Part shown: one piece after another, positions 24,486 through 34,100 of the stretch
Numbering within the stretch: the stretch's first letter is position 1
Layout: the number at the start of each line of letters is the position of its first letter
Origin: Ciona intestinalis
Lineage: Eukaryota > Chordata > Ascidiacea > Phlebobranchia > Cionidae
DNA: 64,000 bases
Direction: 5' to 3'
Assembly: GCF_000224145.3 (NCBI RefSeq)
Contig: NC_020172.2
Span: 1,644,780 to 1,708,779, forward strand
Notes under the pieces: model-generated
The model's input: only the letters and a program-made list of their open reading frames with translations
What the model was told of the DNA's origin: nothing
Database searches by the model: none
Program-made: the position numbers and the translations under genes

Positions 24486-25672
24486 GCTCTTTAATGTGAT
24501 GACATAAAATCGGTAACTTCTCACTATGGCCTGTAGTATTGCCGTTTTTGCCTTACTTTCTTAGAAGTTTTGCATCCAACCTAAGCAAATTGTAAATTAA
24601 ACAGATATACAACTGTGTTTTTTGAACGTACGTGTCTGTCTACCTCCTCACAGGAAAGCCAAATACGGAAAACATTCTATACTCTCTACGCATGATTACG
24701 TTCAAAAGTAAACTTTAGCAATAGAAATCCAACGGGTTTCGTTTAAAGACTTCGTTTGTTATTTTTTATACAGGTTGGTTCTGTGTTTTAATAAGAAAAC
24801 AGGCACAACGACAACGTTATATTTATTTTTTATCGAAGAATGGGTCAATGCAGGCACGATCATGTCGAAATTAAGATCCATACTAAAAAGATCAGCAATT
24901 TATTAGTAAATATGAAGTAAAACACTTTTCATAGTTACGGGTTGAAATTAATATCATTTGCTGCACTGTGGGAAAGCAGAATCATGCACATGACAGTTTA
25001 TTGTGTACTTAACTTACACTAAAAGCAGGGTACCATTTATACAAAGGCACTAGTTTCTCACATATTCTAGTTGGAAGTTCGTTGTAGGTCCAGAGATTTG
25101 AAATAATAGTTATTAAAACACTGGAGACAAGTTAAACTTACACCATTTTAAAAGGTCCCAGTTACACAAGTGAAACAGAAAGCTCAGTCAAATAAGTGCC
25201 AGCATTCCAAAATGCCGTGGGTTAGTACTGTTTTGAATTGCCACAATTAATACTTGTTTGTGTAATTATCCATTAAAAGATCCAAAGGAAAAGGCACAGT
25301 GTATAACATGGATGTACAGTAAGACTGGACTCTTACACAAAAAAATGACATGTTCACAATCCCACTTCAGAATCTTAACACAAATAGGCTGCTTGTAAAA
25401 TATTTAAAAATTGCACCATCTTCACACTTTTGTTGCAAGCTTTTTTTAACAAGGATTAAACCACAGAAAAAAAGGCCCTGTGTAAGTAGTAAAAAAAATA
25501 TTAAAAATTCAAAATTTGTAAAATCTGTACTTCCAGTGGGAGCACGCATAGTGACACATTTTTTCAAAATGACTGATGTTGTACAACGGCAGATTCCCTC
25601 ATTGAATGCAGAAAACATTTCCGTAAAGAATGGCAAGTAAGAAATAATTGCAAAGTTCAGAATATTGATCAC
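24486..25672. other. ICMT promoter region and DCP2 3' UTR
   Basis: Between two minus-strand genes. No further exon is supported. The right half (about 24900-25672) is AT-rich and probably transcribed as the DCP2 3' UTR; open frames on the plus strand there have no splice or family support. Confidence 0.4.
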
Positions 25673-27063
25673 TTAATACTTGTTGCGATTATGGAAATTC
25701 ACAATTGCTCGTTCTAGTGATGTTCGGTCAAAAGTAAAGTTGACCCAGGCAGCTGGCAATGAATCAGCTTGCAAACTTTTACCTTTCCCTACAAAAAGTC
25801 CACCATCACCTTGATTAGTTGCATGCAAATATTGGCCTCTGCCACGGCCACCTTGATGTGGTTTATTTCGATTTTCTTGTTTAATATTCAGTGTACGAAT
25901 TGCATAAATATCCTCAAGCGCTTTATTGTTTCCTTGCTTAAATGAGTTGATCTGCTCATCTTCGAAAGATTTTTCATTGGAAGTCTTGGGAGCCATGGAG
26001 AGACTTGGAGATGTGGAGAACTTGACCGGCGAACCAAATCCATTGTAATGTGATCGAGGTGATTGATTGGAGTTCCTGCCTTTCTCCTTACCTTGAGACT
26101 TTCTTTCACCCTTTGGCCTGGGTTGTAAAATTTGTTTTGGTTTAGTAATTGGAGCTTCAGGTTCTAGGGATTTCTGGCCTGCAATCCATCTGCGTAGTTG
26201 CTTCATGAATGGAATGACCATGAAGAAACAGTTTGCAGCTATATTTAAATTTTGCTTCGGTGTTTGGTCTTTTTTATGAGCAGGTAAATCACTCACGCTA
26301 AACCACTGTACATTCTTGATTTCTCCTCTGGTTTTTGGACCAAACTTGGTATCCAAAGGTACATCTCTGACAAAATACAACCGGCTTAGTTGTTCATTCA
26401 ACAAATGTTCTGCATACTGATTTGGTTTGATGCTCTTAGTGATGTCATATCCTGTTTCTTCAAGCACTTCTCTTGCAGCACAAATCTCTGGTTGTTCATC
26501 CTTATTCACCTTGCCTTTTGGAAACCCCCAACTGGCCTTGATCCAAAACCCTTGTACAAGCAGGACGTATTCCAACGTACTGTCCATAAGGATTGCTCCA
26601 TATGTTGGAACACTTCGTTTGTATTCCTTCCAACTGTGCAAAAATACAGTTTATTAAATTTTGTAAATAAGTTACTGTTAATATGAGTGTAGTTACATTT
26701 GATTAGAGTAATTTTATACAGATATTTTGGTTTGCCGAAAATCATTTTATGTTATCTATTTCCAAAATTTTACCACAACTTGATTAGTTAGCTAACATAC
26801 CTTTCCAATACTTTATCTACATTTACATCACTTGGATTCAGCAGGAAAGGGTATGTTTCAAATACCAGCTTCGCAAATTCTTTCATCCTGCAGTCAGGTA
26901 GGCGATTATTTTCAGCTCTGAAGAAGTCCAGGTAAAACCAATGTGCGAGTTCAATTTGGAAACACAAACGAATCATATCCTCTTTCTCTTGTGAAGGGAT
27001 GTTCAGCAGAAATCTGCTGCACAGATCATCAAGCACATTTGGGCTAATTTTTAATTTCGACAT
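25673..27063 (-). CDS. DCP2: mRNA-decapping enzyme DCP2
   Basis: Two minus-strand exons, 27063-26801 and 26633-25673, joined in phase 2, encode 407 residues. The enzyme removes the m7G cap from mRNA in the cytoplasm and P-bodies with DCP1, committing the transcript to 5'-3' decay. The N-terminal regulatory helical domain (residues 1-88, ISPNVLDDLCSRFLLNIP, ELAHWFYLDFF) is followed by VPTYGAILMD and a Nudix fold. The Nudix box GKVNKDEQP..CAAREVLEETGYD fits GX5EX7REUXEEXGU exactly, so the metal-binding glutamates are present. Box B follows (TPKQNLNIAANCFFMVIPF). Residues 230-380 are low-complexity and basic, as in other animals. A conserved-looking AWVNFTFDRTSLERAI closes the protein, perhaps a short linear motif. 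It sits between ICMT and CEP76 on the same strand. Confidence 0.97.
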
Positions 27064-27754
27064 GTTTTTTTGGTGTCATATGCCTCTAGCTTGCAGATGC
27101 TGAGAAAATATCTAAAAACAATATAAAAAAACTTGGATTAGGGAGTAGGGTTATGGGCTAAATCTATTGATTATGTGATTTATAATAATACAATATAAAC
27201 CTTAAAACCTTTTTTATTTAGCATATTAATTTTAAGCATCAGAACTTGTAACATCAAGTTGCATTTGCATACCTGTTACATCAACAGCAAAGTAAAACAA
27301 TCTTTATTCTCAGTTATAAAACCTACGTGTAATTAAGTAAAAATTTATCTGCAAAATATAAAGGGTTTTTATAAAAAGCCGATTTCTACAGTATCATATA
27401 TAAATATTCCTTTTAAATGTGGTTTGCCTTTAAAACAAATACACTAAATTATTAAGCACCATTGATATTTTTAGGAAAATAAAAAACTTACTACAAAAGT
27501 GAAGCAAATATAAGCTACTGAACTAGAAAAAGTTAGAATAAAAAAGTAGCAACAATAAATCAATAATTAAATAATGCATTACGCAAATATTCTACTATAT
27601 CTATAATAATAGCAGCAACATAAAGAATGGTATTGTTAATATGAAGGAATGTGAAACTATGGAGTCATACAGACTAACATTATACTGCACATATTTGGTA
27701 AACAACCTTTGGGAAATATAATATATGGTGGATTAATGTCTGAGATTCCAAAGT
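27064..27754. other. DCP2 promoter region and CEP76 3' UTR
   Basis: AT-rich, with no exon support. TTTTTAG followed by ATATTTTCTCAG at 27121-27104 (minus strand) are candidate acceptors just 5' of the DCP2 start, suggesting a 5'-UTR intron or spliced leader. Confidence 0.35.
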
Positions 27755-29743
27755 TTATAACACCGATTTGTACGTGCATGCGAACATAACCCAAGTAGCA
27801 GAAACATCATCTGGAAACAAAGAAACCAAAACACGTACAGCTAAACGCACACGGTCTCCACGACATTCAATTATCTCAGAACATATTGTGTTTTTGAGAC
27901 AAGAAGAGATTATTCTGCTTGGGTCACGATGAAGAAATTGAACAGGGAAGCCTTTGAATGTGTGGCCCTCAGGAACAGATCGACGTACTGCGTCTTGAAA
28001 GTCATCATTTCCTGCGTTAAGAATCCCAGTTTGTTGTTCAATTTCATAACTGCCAAGTGATGATGTTAGAATGTAACTCAGGTGGTTGTCCCATTCAGTT
28101 GACAAATCCAAATGCTTTCGGTGCATCAAGACTTGAGCCTTTAGGGAAACTTCTAAAGTATTACTCATTAATGCGGGATCTAAGGAGGGGGGTTTGAGAT
28201 TCGGTAAAGGGCTACAGATGCTTGGGTACAGGTTTCCAGAAACTGATGTAATCGCATCTGTTGGCATGCTTTTCCATAGTGAGGTATTTCGAAGGTTGAA
28301 TTTAGTTGTATCTACAATGTTCAAAGGTTGTATGTTGGCATAGAAATGCTCATTGTTGTACACACAACCAATTGACTTGAATGGGTGTTTGTTTGTGGGT
28401 TGTTTGGTGGCAGGTGGGTCATTTGGGTCAACTCTTTGATGTGTATATCTTTGACCAGTGGTAGAGTCCCAAAAATAAACCTTCCCGTCACAGTGAATGG
28501 TCATAACCCAAGTACAAACAGCCTTATTTGACTTTTTACCACTGCAAACATAGGCTTCAAGGCCAAATCCGAGCAGTAAACTACACAGTAAGTTGCTGTG
28601 ATCTTCAGAACTACCTTTCTTTGCACAGAGAAATGAATGAGTGGTTTGCCAATTAGATGCATTGGTACCAGCACCACCAAAAGAATTGCTCTCACATGGA
28701 ATAGCGCTCACAAAGCGCGCAGCCATTTTAGGACTTGTGATCAGCCTACCAGCTTGCAGGGGAGAAACATAAGAACACACAAGGCGATTTACCCCAGTTT
28801 CATCTTGAGAAAATATTTTGACCGGTCTTGTTTCGTGTTCGGATCGTATTTCCAAGTATTCCTTCCACCACTGCTTTGCATAAACAACAAAGAGACGATC
28901 TCTCTCTGCAGCACGTTGTCTCTCTAATTGCAGTTGTGCATCTAAAATATCGGGCAGCAATACATTCTTCACAGGTGGTACAAGTTCTACACTGACATCT
29001 ATAATACCAGCTGGAACTTTACATTCAGCACCAACTCCCATCATTTCAATGGTTTTTCGAACCTGGCCACATTTTTCAGTCAAAATTTCTCTCCATTCAA
29101 AACTGTGGGAGGATATAAGGGAAGAAGTTCCATCATTATCATGTTTGGTCAGCACTAAATGCACAGGATCACAAATAGAAAGCATGTTCTCAACATTCAT
29201 CATTGCAGATGACTCTCCAGCATCTGGAGAATGCAACTCCAGAAGAAATGCCTCGTTTAAATTAGGCTCGCATGCAACTGGAACTGGGTTTGAAGAAAAT
29301 CGCTGCCCACGAAAATGCAAGTGTAACTTGAACATGGAACATCCTGCACCACCTGTTGCATTCACATGCTCCAGAAAAGCTTTACCAGCTAAAACATGAA
29401 AATAAATGTACCTTCGGGTCGGATTCACAGCTGCTTTACTTGTAACTTTTGAACGTGCATACTCATCTGCTGAAGGCTCATGGGTGGCTGGTTTATAGTG
29501 GTCAGAATACATAGGTGAACTGACTTGAAGCTTAGACAGAATATCCTCAACAACACCTCTTCGTTTCAGGTCACTTAATATTTGTCCTTCTGTGATGTCA
29601 AAATTTTCATCGCTTGGGCCGGGGTCCTGCCTGTTTAAACTTTGTGAAATAATGTCTTTGATCTGGTCATGAATATTTGCCTGATTCATCTGATTATGAA
29701 TGATTTGTTTGAGCTCCACGACTTTTTCTGCCGGCAATGCCAT
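27755..29743 (-). CDS. CEP76: Centrosomal protein CEP76
   Basis: A single uninterrupted coding exon of 662 residues (human CEP76 is 659). The start is the first ATG of the frame and reads MALPAEKVVELKQIIHNQM, matching the family N-terminus. A C2-type beta domain follows at about residues 100-270 (RRYIYFHVLAGKAFLEHV to VSVELVPPV). Next comes a linker with WWKEYLEIR and a transglutaminase-like peptidase fold at about 350-440 (EDHSNLLCSLLLGFGLEAYV, TWVMTIHCDGKVYFWDSTTG). The family is regarded as catalytically inactive there. In vertebrates CEP76 sits on centrioles, binds CP110 and restrains reduplication. Upstream, an acceptor TTTACAG at 29774 and a donor after 29960 (TTGCAG|GTGAGT) define one 5'-UTR intron. 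The lack of coding introns contrasts with its neighbours. Confidence 0.95.
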   Translation of the reverse strand: MALPAEKVVELKQIIHNQMNQANIHDQIKDIISQSLNRQDPGPSDENFDITEGQILSDLKRRGVVEDILSKLQVSSPMYSDHYKPATHEPSADEYARSKVTSKAAVNPTRRYIYFHVLAGKAFLEHVNATGGAGCSMFKLHLHFRGQRFSSNPVPVACEPNLNEAFLLELHSPDAGESSAMMNVENMLSICDPVHLVLTKHDNDGTSSLISSHSFEWREILTEKCGQVRKTIEMMGVGAECKVPAGIIDVSVELVPPVKNVLLPDILDAQLQLERQRAAERDRLFVVYAKQWWKEYLEIRSEHETRPVKIFSQDETGVNRLVCSYVSPLQAGRLITSPKMAARFVSAIPCESNSFGGAGTNASNWQTTHSFLCAKKGSSEDHSNLLCSLLLGFGLEAYVCSGKKSNKAVCTWVMTIHCDGKVYFWDSTTGQRYTHQRVDPNDPPATKQPTNKHPFKSIGCVYNNEHFYANIQPLNIVDTTKFNLRNTSLWKSMPTDAITSVSGNLYPSICSPLPNLKPPSLDPALMSNTLEVSLKAQVLMHRKHLDLSTEWDNHLSYILTSSLGSYEIEQQTGILNAGNDDFQDAVRRSVPEGHTFKGFPVQFLHRDPSRIISSCLKNTICSEIIECRGDRVRLAVRVLVSLFPDDVSATWVMFACTYKSVL

Positions 29744-29959
29744 TGTTTCCAGTTCACACAAACAAAGAATTTTCTGTAAAGATCATAAACAAGGTGTAAT
29801 GGACTCATAATGTAATTTAAAAAAATTAGACACATCATTTACTCACGTTAATTATTACAAATATATCTGTAGCATAAAGTATGAGTAATGCATCTATTTA
29901 AAGAACAAGTCAAGTACATAAGGTGTATTTTTTGTTAGAAATAAATACATTTAACTCAC

Positions 29960-30050
29960 CTGCAAATTTCACTTCATACACACACGAACAGCCACCAACA
30001 AATGCTGCAAACTTCGCTACTTTCCAAACTTCATTCAAACGAAGAACAAA
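29960..30050 (-). other. CEP76: Non-coding first exon of CEP76 (5' UTR)
   Basis: On the minus strand, GTGTATGAAGTGAAATTTGC ends at a GTGAGT donor, which pairs with the TTTACAG acceptor just before the CEP76 start codon. The upstream (transcription start) limit is a guess. Confidence 0.5.
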
Positions 30051-30060
30051 CAGCAAACGG

Positions 30061-30310
30061 TTTTGGGTTTATAGCTATTCCTGACCGACGGTAACTGTCA
30101 TGTATCAGAATTGTAAATGCGGCTTTATTACCGAATTAAAATATAAATGCAGTTTAGTGATAATATCTAAGTACTGGTAAATTTATAAGTTTTGTAATAT
30201 TTTTTTTTCTTGTTCAATGCACGTGCACCCCATAATATTGACGTCACCCTTTTAAAGTGCCACATTTGTTGTGATTTCTATGGAGGTAAAAAAAAAAAAA
30301 ATTACAAAAA
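30061..30310. promoter_or_regulatory. Putative bidirectional promoter with CRE (TGACGTCA at 30239-30246)
   Basis: Lies between the inferred first exons of CEP76 (minus) and the CDK5RAP2-like gene (plus). It contains a perfect 8-bp CRE palindrome and an E-box-like CACGTG at 30220-30225, and no TATA box in a usual position. Function is inferred from head-to-head placement. Confidence 0.45.
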
Positions 30311-30362
30311 GACCGCGCACTTTGCGAAAGTTCAAATGAATCAAAATCCTTTCTGGTAGTTG
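30310..30362 (+). other. Putative non-coding first exon of the CDK5RAP2-like gene
   Basis: Ends GGTAGTTG|GTGAGTAA, a strong donor. The next acceptor is CATTCTTTCCAG at 31081, 75 bp before the start codon. The 5' end of this exon is not determined; spliced-leader addition at 31081 is an alternative. Confidence 0.4.
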
Positions 30363-30511
30363 GTGAGTAATATGTATCGTCGTATGTTTTTAAATTATCC
30401 TGTTGAATAACTTAATACGACATTACGTATGGTATACTTTATTAAGTTCTTCTTTTAATTTAAGCTTTAATTTCATATGCTGTATAGTATGTGTACGAAG
30501 ACGCTGTTCGT

Positions 30512-30976
30512 GGTATTATTATTAAGCATAATTGAAGGACTTTATTGTAAAATTTAAAATATTGATATTATTAAGCATAATTGAAGGACTTTATTGTAAA
30601 ATTTAAAATATACCAATAAATCATTCCGATGTAATATAAGTCCAGTCTGTAAAACATTCCATTTGCACACACAAGATGTTGTTTTCCCATTTGCGTTCCC
30701 ACACTCTTTCTCAGTAGAAGGTCCTTGCTTATATCTCAGTAGAAGGTCCTTGCTGGTATTATTATTAAGCATAATTGAAGGACTTTATTGTAAAATTTAA
30801 AATATTGATATTATTAAGCATAATTGAAGGACTTTATTGTAAAATTTAAAATATACCAATAAATCATTCCGATGTAATATAAGTCCAGTCTGTAAAACAT
30901 TCCATTTGCACACACAAGATGTTGTTTTCCCATTTGCGTTCCCACACTCTTTCTCAGTAGAAGGTCCTTGCTTATA
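30512..30976. repeat. Tandem duplication, period 244 bp, with a nested shorter repeat
   Basis: Unit 1 is 30512-30755 and unit 2 is 30756-30976, almost identical. Each starts with two copies of a segment holding ATTAAGCATAATTGAAGGAC and TTTATTGTAAAATTTAAAAT, and ends CTCAGTAGAAGGTCCTTGCT, itself doubled in unit 1. It lies in the 5'-UTR intron of the CDK5RAP2-like gene. No coding function is evident. Confidence 0.9.
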
Positions 30977-31156
30977 ACAAAGCCTTTTCAAATGTTTTTC
31001 CTAAATGTTTACTAAAAAACATTGTCATTGTTACTATCATAAATTACCAAGCCACATAATCAACATGCTAACATTCTTTCCAGTTGAGCTTCCTGATTTG
31101 AGTCTTCATCTATAAGCCAACATCTGTGATCACAACGACACCTGGAACCGTGTACA

Positions 31157-34100
31157 ATGGAATCCTTCATGGTCGAGGATCAAACTCTTCCCATAAACTT
31201 TGACTTCAGGTAAGATGTTTTGCAGATTTATTGTGTGATAAAGTTTGTAGTAATTGCCTAATTGGTAAGTATACATTTGGGGTCCCGTTAATTAGTGCAT
31301 GTCCGCTATGTCCACAATATTCACTATGTCGTCTATCTATGTCCACTATGTCTTCTATGTCCGCAACATTTACTATGTCCGCTTTGTCCACAATATTCAC
31401 TACATGGCGGACATAGTAAACTGAAAATAGTGGACAAGCGGACATAGTGGACATGCACTATTTAAGGTGACCGTACAGTTGTGACAATTCAAGTATTTGT
31501 ATTGGCTCGATGACAAAAAATTTGCAGGGTTCTTATGTTATTTAATGGTAGATGTTTCTTTATACTTTTATTAGTTAAAGTTAAGTAGGCCTTTACTTTC
31601 TTTCTCTTGCTATAATGAGGTGTTTACGATTGTTTCAGATTATTTTAAATATATATTTCACTATTCAAAATCTGTTAATACCTTTTAATGACCAATTGAC
31701 AAGTGTCAAGTAATATCATTTTCATTCTTCTATTCTTGTAAAAAATGTACATCCCAAAATTACATAGTTTAATTTGGTATGTGATAAATATAAACAGACA
31801 ACAGCAGTAGAACCAATCAGACAAGTTTTTCTGCACTAGTTGTAACTGTAAGGTGCGGTGAACAGGCAGATTTAATTGGATTAATAAAAGTTGTTACTGT
31901 TTCAAGTTTCAATCAATATTTGTACTTTTTGTAATTGCAATATATTTTTTGTGTTAACAACTGTTTACAACATGTATCACCACATTGCAGCTTGTTTTAA
32001 AACAGCTTTTTACTTAAATTTATCATTTTTGTTTGTGTACATAAATAAACTGAGATGATTAATGTTGAATATACTATACTTATAATTGTTGTTTGATTTA
32101 CATTGTGTTGCATTCTGATTGTATGGGAGAGTTTAAAGGAAATTAAATTATATCCAAATTTTGTATAAAATATTATACTCAATAGTTAAATAGTTTGTAC
32201 TGCAACAAAACATTGTCTTTGACAATGTTAAGTCACTTATGTCAAAGAGAGAAAACTACTGCTACAAACATGTTGCTGTTTTCTAAACAATCAATGTTTC
32301 AACTATTTTTGTTGCCGTTTATATATGATTGTCTGCGCTAATTCAACGCTTTGCATTTTTTCTCATTTCGTCTCTTCCTGCCCACGCCTGACGTGTGATG
32401 CATCGTTCGTTCGTTCTGTTGCAGCCAACAGTTTCCGTTCTGCCACTATATACGTGCAGAAGCATTGTACGTTTGATCTCCTGCGAGTTAAATGGCAGAC
32501 CGAGTCCCAGTAGCCACACAGATGCAGAGCGGTAGTTAATAACTCAGGAGATCGGTATGCCAAGTTAGCTTGACAGTGATGGTTCACGCACAGGTGATGG
32601 CGACTGCGCCCTAATCCAACGCCCGTAATTGTTTCATTGCCTTGAGATATAGCAGCGCCTTTCATGTAAAACCAGTGTCATTTCGCCGCCATTGCGGAAA
32701 TAGGATTGCTTTATTAATCCATTTCTCAAATCGTCTTCGTTGGCCAACTCCCGATTCGACTCTTTTGTTATAATCCCGCCGNCAGTTCTAATCGTCATCT
32801 TTCAATTGGCGTAGTTAGCAGGTTCAAACGTCAAAATTACCGGCTGTGTTTTTCCCTTCGAACTGTNNNNNNNNNNNNNNNNNNNNNNNNNNNNNNNNNN
32901 NNNNNNNNNNNNNNNNNNNNNNNNNNNNNNNNNNNNNNNNNNNNNNNNNNNNNNNNNNNNNNNNNNNNNNNNNNNNNNNNNNNNNNNNNNNNNNNNNNNN
33001 NNNNNNNNNNNNNNNNNNNNNNNNNNNNNNNNNNNNNNNNNNNNNNNNNNNNNNNNNNNNNNNNNNNNNNNNNNNNNNNNNNNNNNNNNNNNNNNNNNNN
33101 NNNNNNNNNNNNNNNNNNNNNNNNNNNNNNNNNNNNNNNNNNNNNNNNNNNNNNNNNNNNNNNNNNNNNNNNNNNNNNNNNNNNNNNNNNNNNNNNNNNN
33201 NNNNNNNNNNNNNNNNNNNNNNNNNNNNNNNNNNNNNNNNNNNNNNNNNNNNNNNNNNNNNNNNNNNNNNNNNNNNNNNNNNNNNNNNNNNNNNNNNNNN
33301 NNNNNNNNNNNNNNNNNNNNNNNNNNNNNNNNNNNNNNNNNNNNNNNNNNNNNNNNNNNNNNNNNNGTCGAGTGCAGTAGTTCATCAAGTCAGACAAGTT
33401 TTTCTGCACTAGGTGTAACTGTAAGGTGCGGTGAACAGGCAGATTTAATTGGATTATTAAAAGTTGTTACTGTTTCAAGTTTCAATCAATATTTGTACTT
33501 TTTGTAATTGCAATATATTTTTTTGTGTTAACAACTGTTTACAACATGTATCACCACATTGCAGCTTGTTTTAAAACAGCTTTTTACTTAAATTTGTGTG
33601 TACATAAATAAACTGAGGAGATGATTAATGTTGAATATACTATACTTATAATTGTTGTTTGATTTACATTGTGTTGCATTCTGATTGTATGGGAGAGTTT
33701 AAAGGAAATTAAATTATATCCAAATTTTGTATAAAATATATTATACTCAATAGTTAAATAGTTTATACTGCAACAAAACATTGTCTTTGACAATGTTAAG
33801 TTACTTATGTCAAAGAGAGAAAACTACTGCTACAAACATGTTGCTGTTTTCTAAACAATCAATGTTTCAACTATTTTTGTTGCCGTTTATATATGATTGT
33901 CTGCGCTAATTCAACGCTTTGCATTTTTTCTCATTTCGTCTCTTCCTGCCCACGCCTGACGTGTGATGCATCGTTCGTTCGTTCTGTTGCAGCCAACAGT
34001 TTCCGTTCTGCCACTATATACGTGCAGAAGCATTGTACGTTTGATCTCCTGCGAGTTAAATGGCAGACCGAGCCCCAGTAGCCACACAGATGCAGGGCGG

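Noticed and set aside
25350-25640. Plus-strand open frame of 96 codons next to DCP2
   Set aside because: Lies antisense in the probable DCP2 3' UTR, lysine-rich from AT-rich DNA, with no splice or domain support.
30554-30991. Repeated minus-strand frame in the tandem repeat, as if a duplicated exon
   Set aside because: The repetition follows from the DNA tandem repeat. There are no paired splice sites and no family resemblance.
31231-31416. Frames through the TATGTCC array
   Set aside because: Produced by a short-period repeat without stops; repeat-derived, not a gene.
31293-31460. Possible CRISPR array because of short spaced repeats
   Set aside because: Units are 9-12 bp, degenerate and without unique spacers, and the genome is an animal's.
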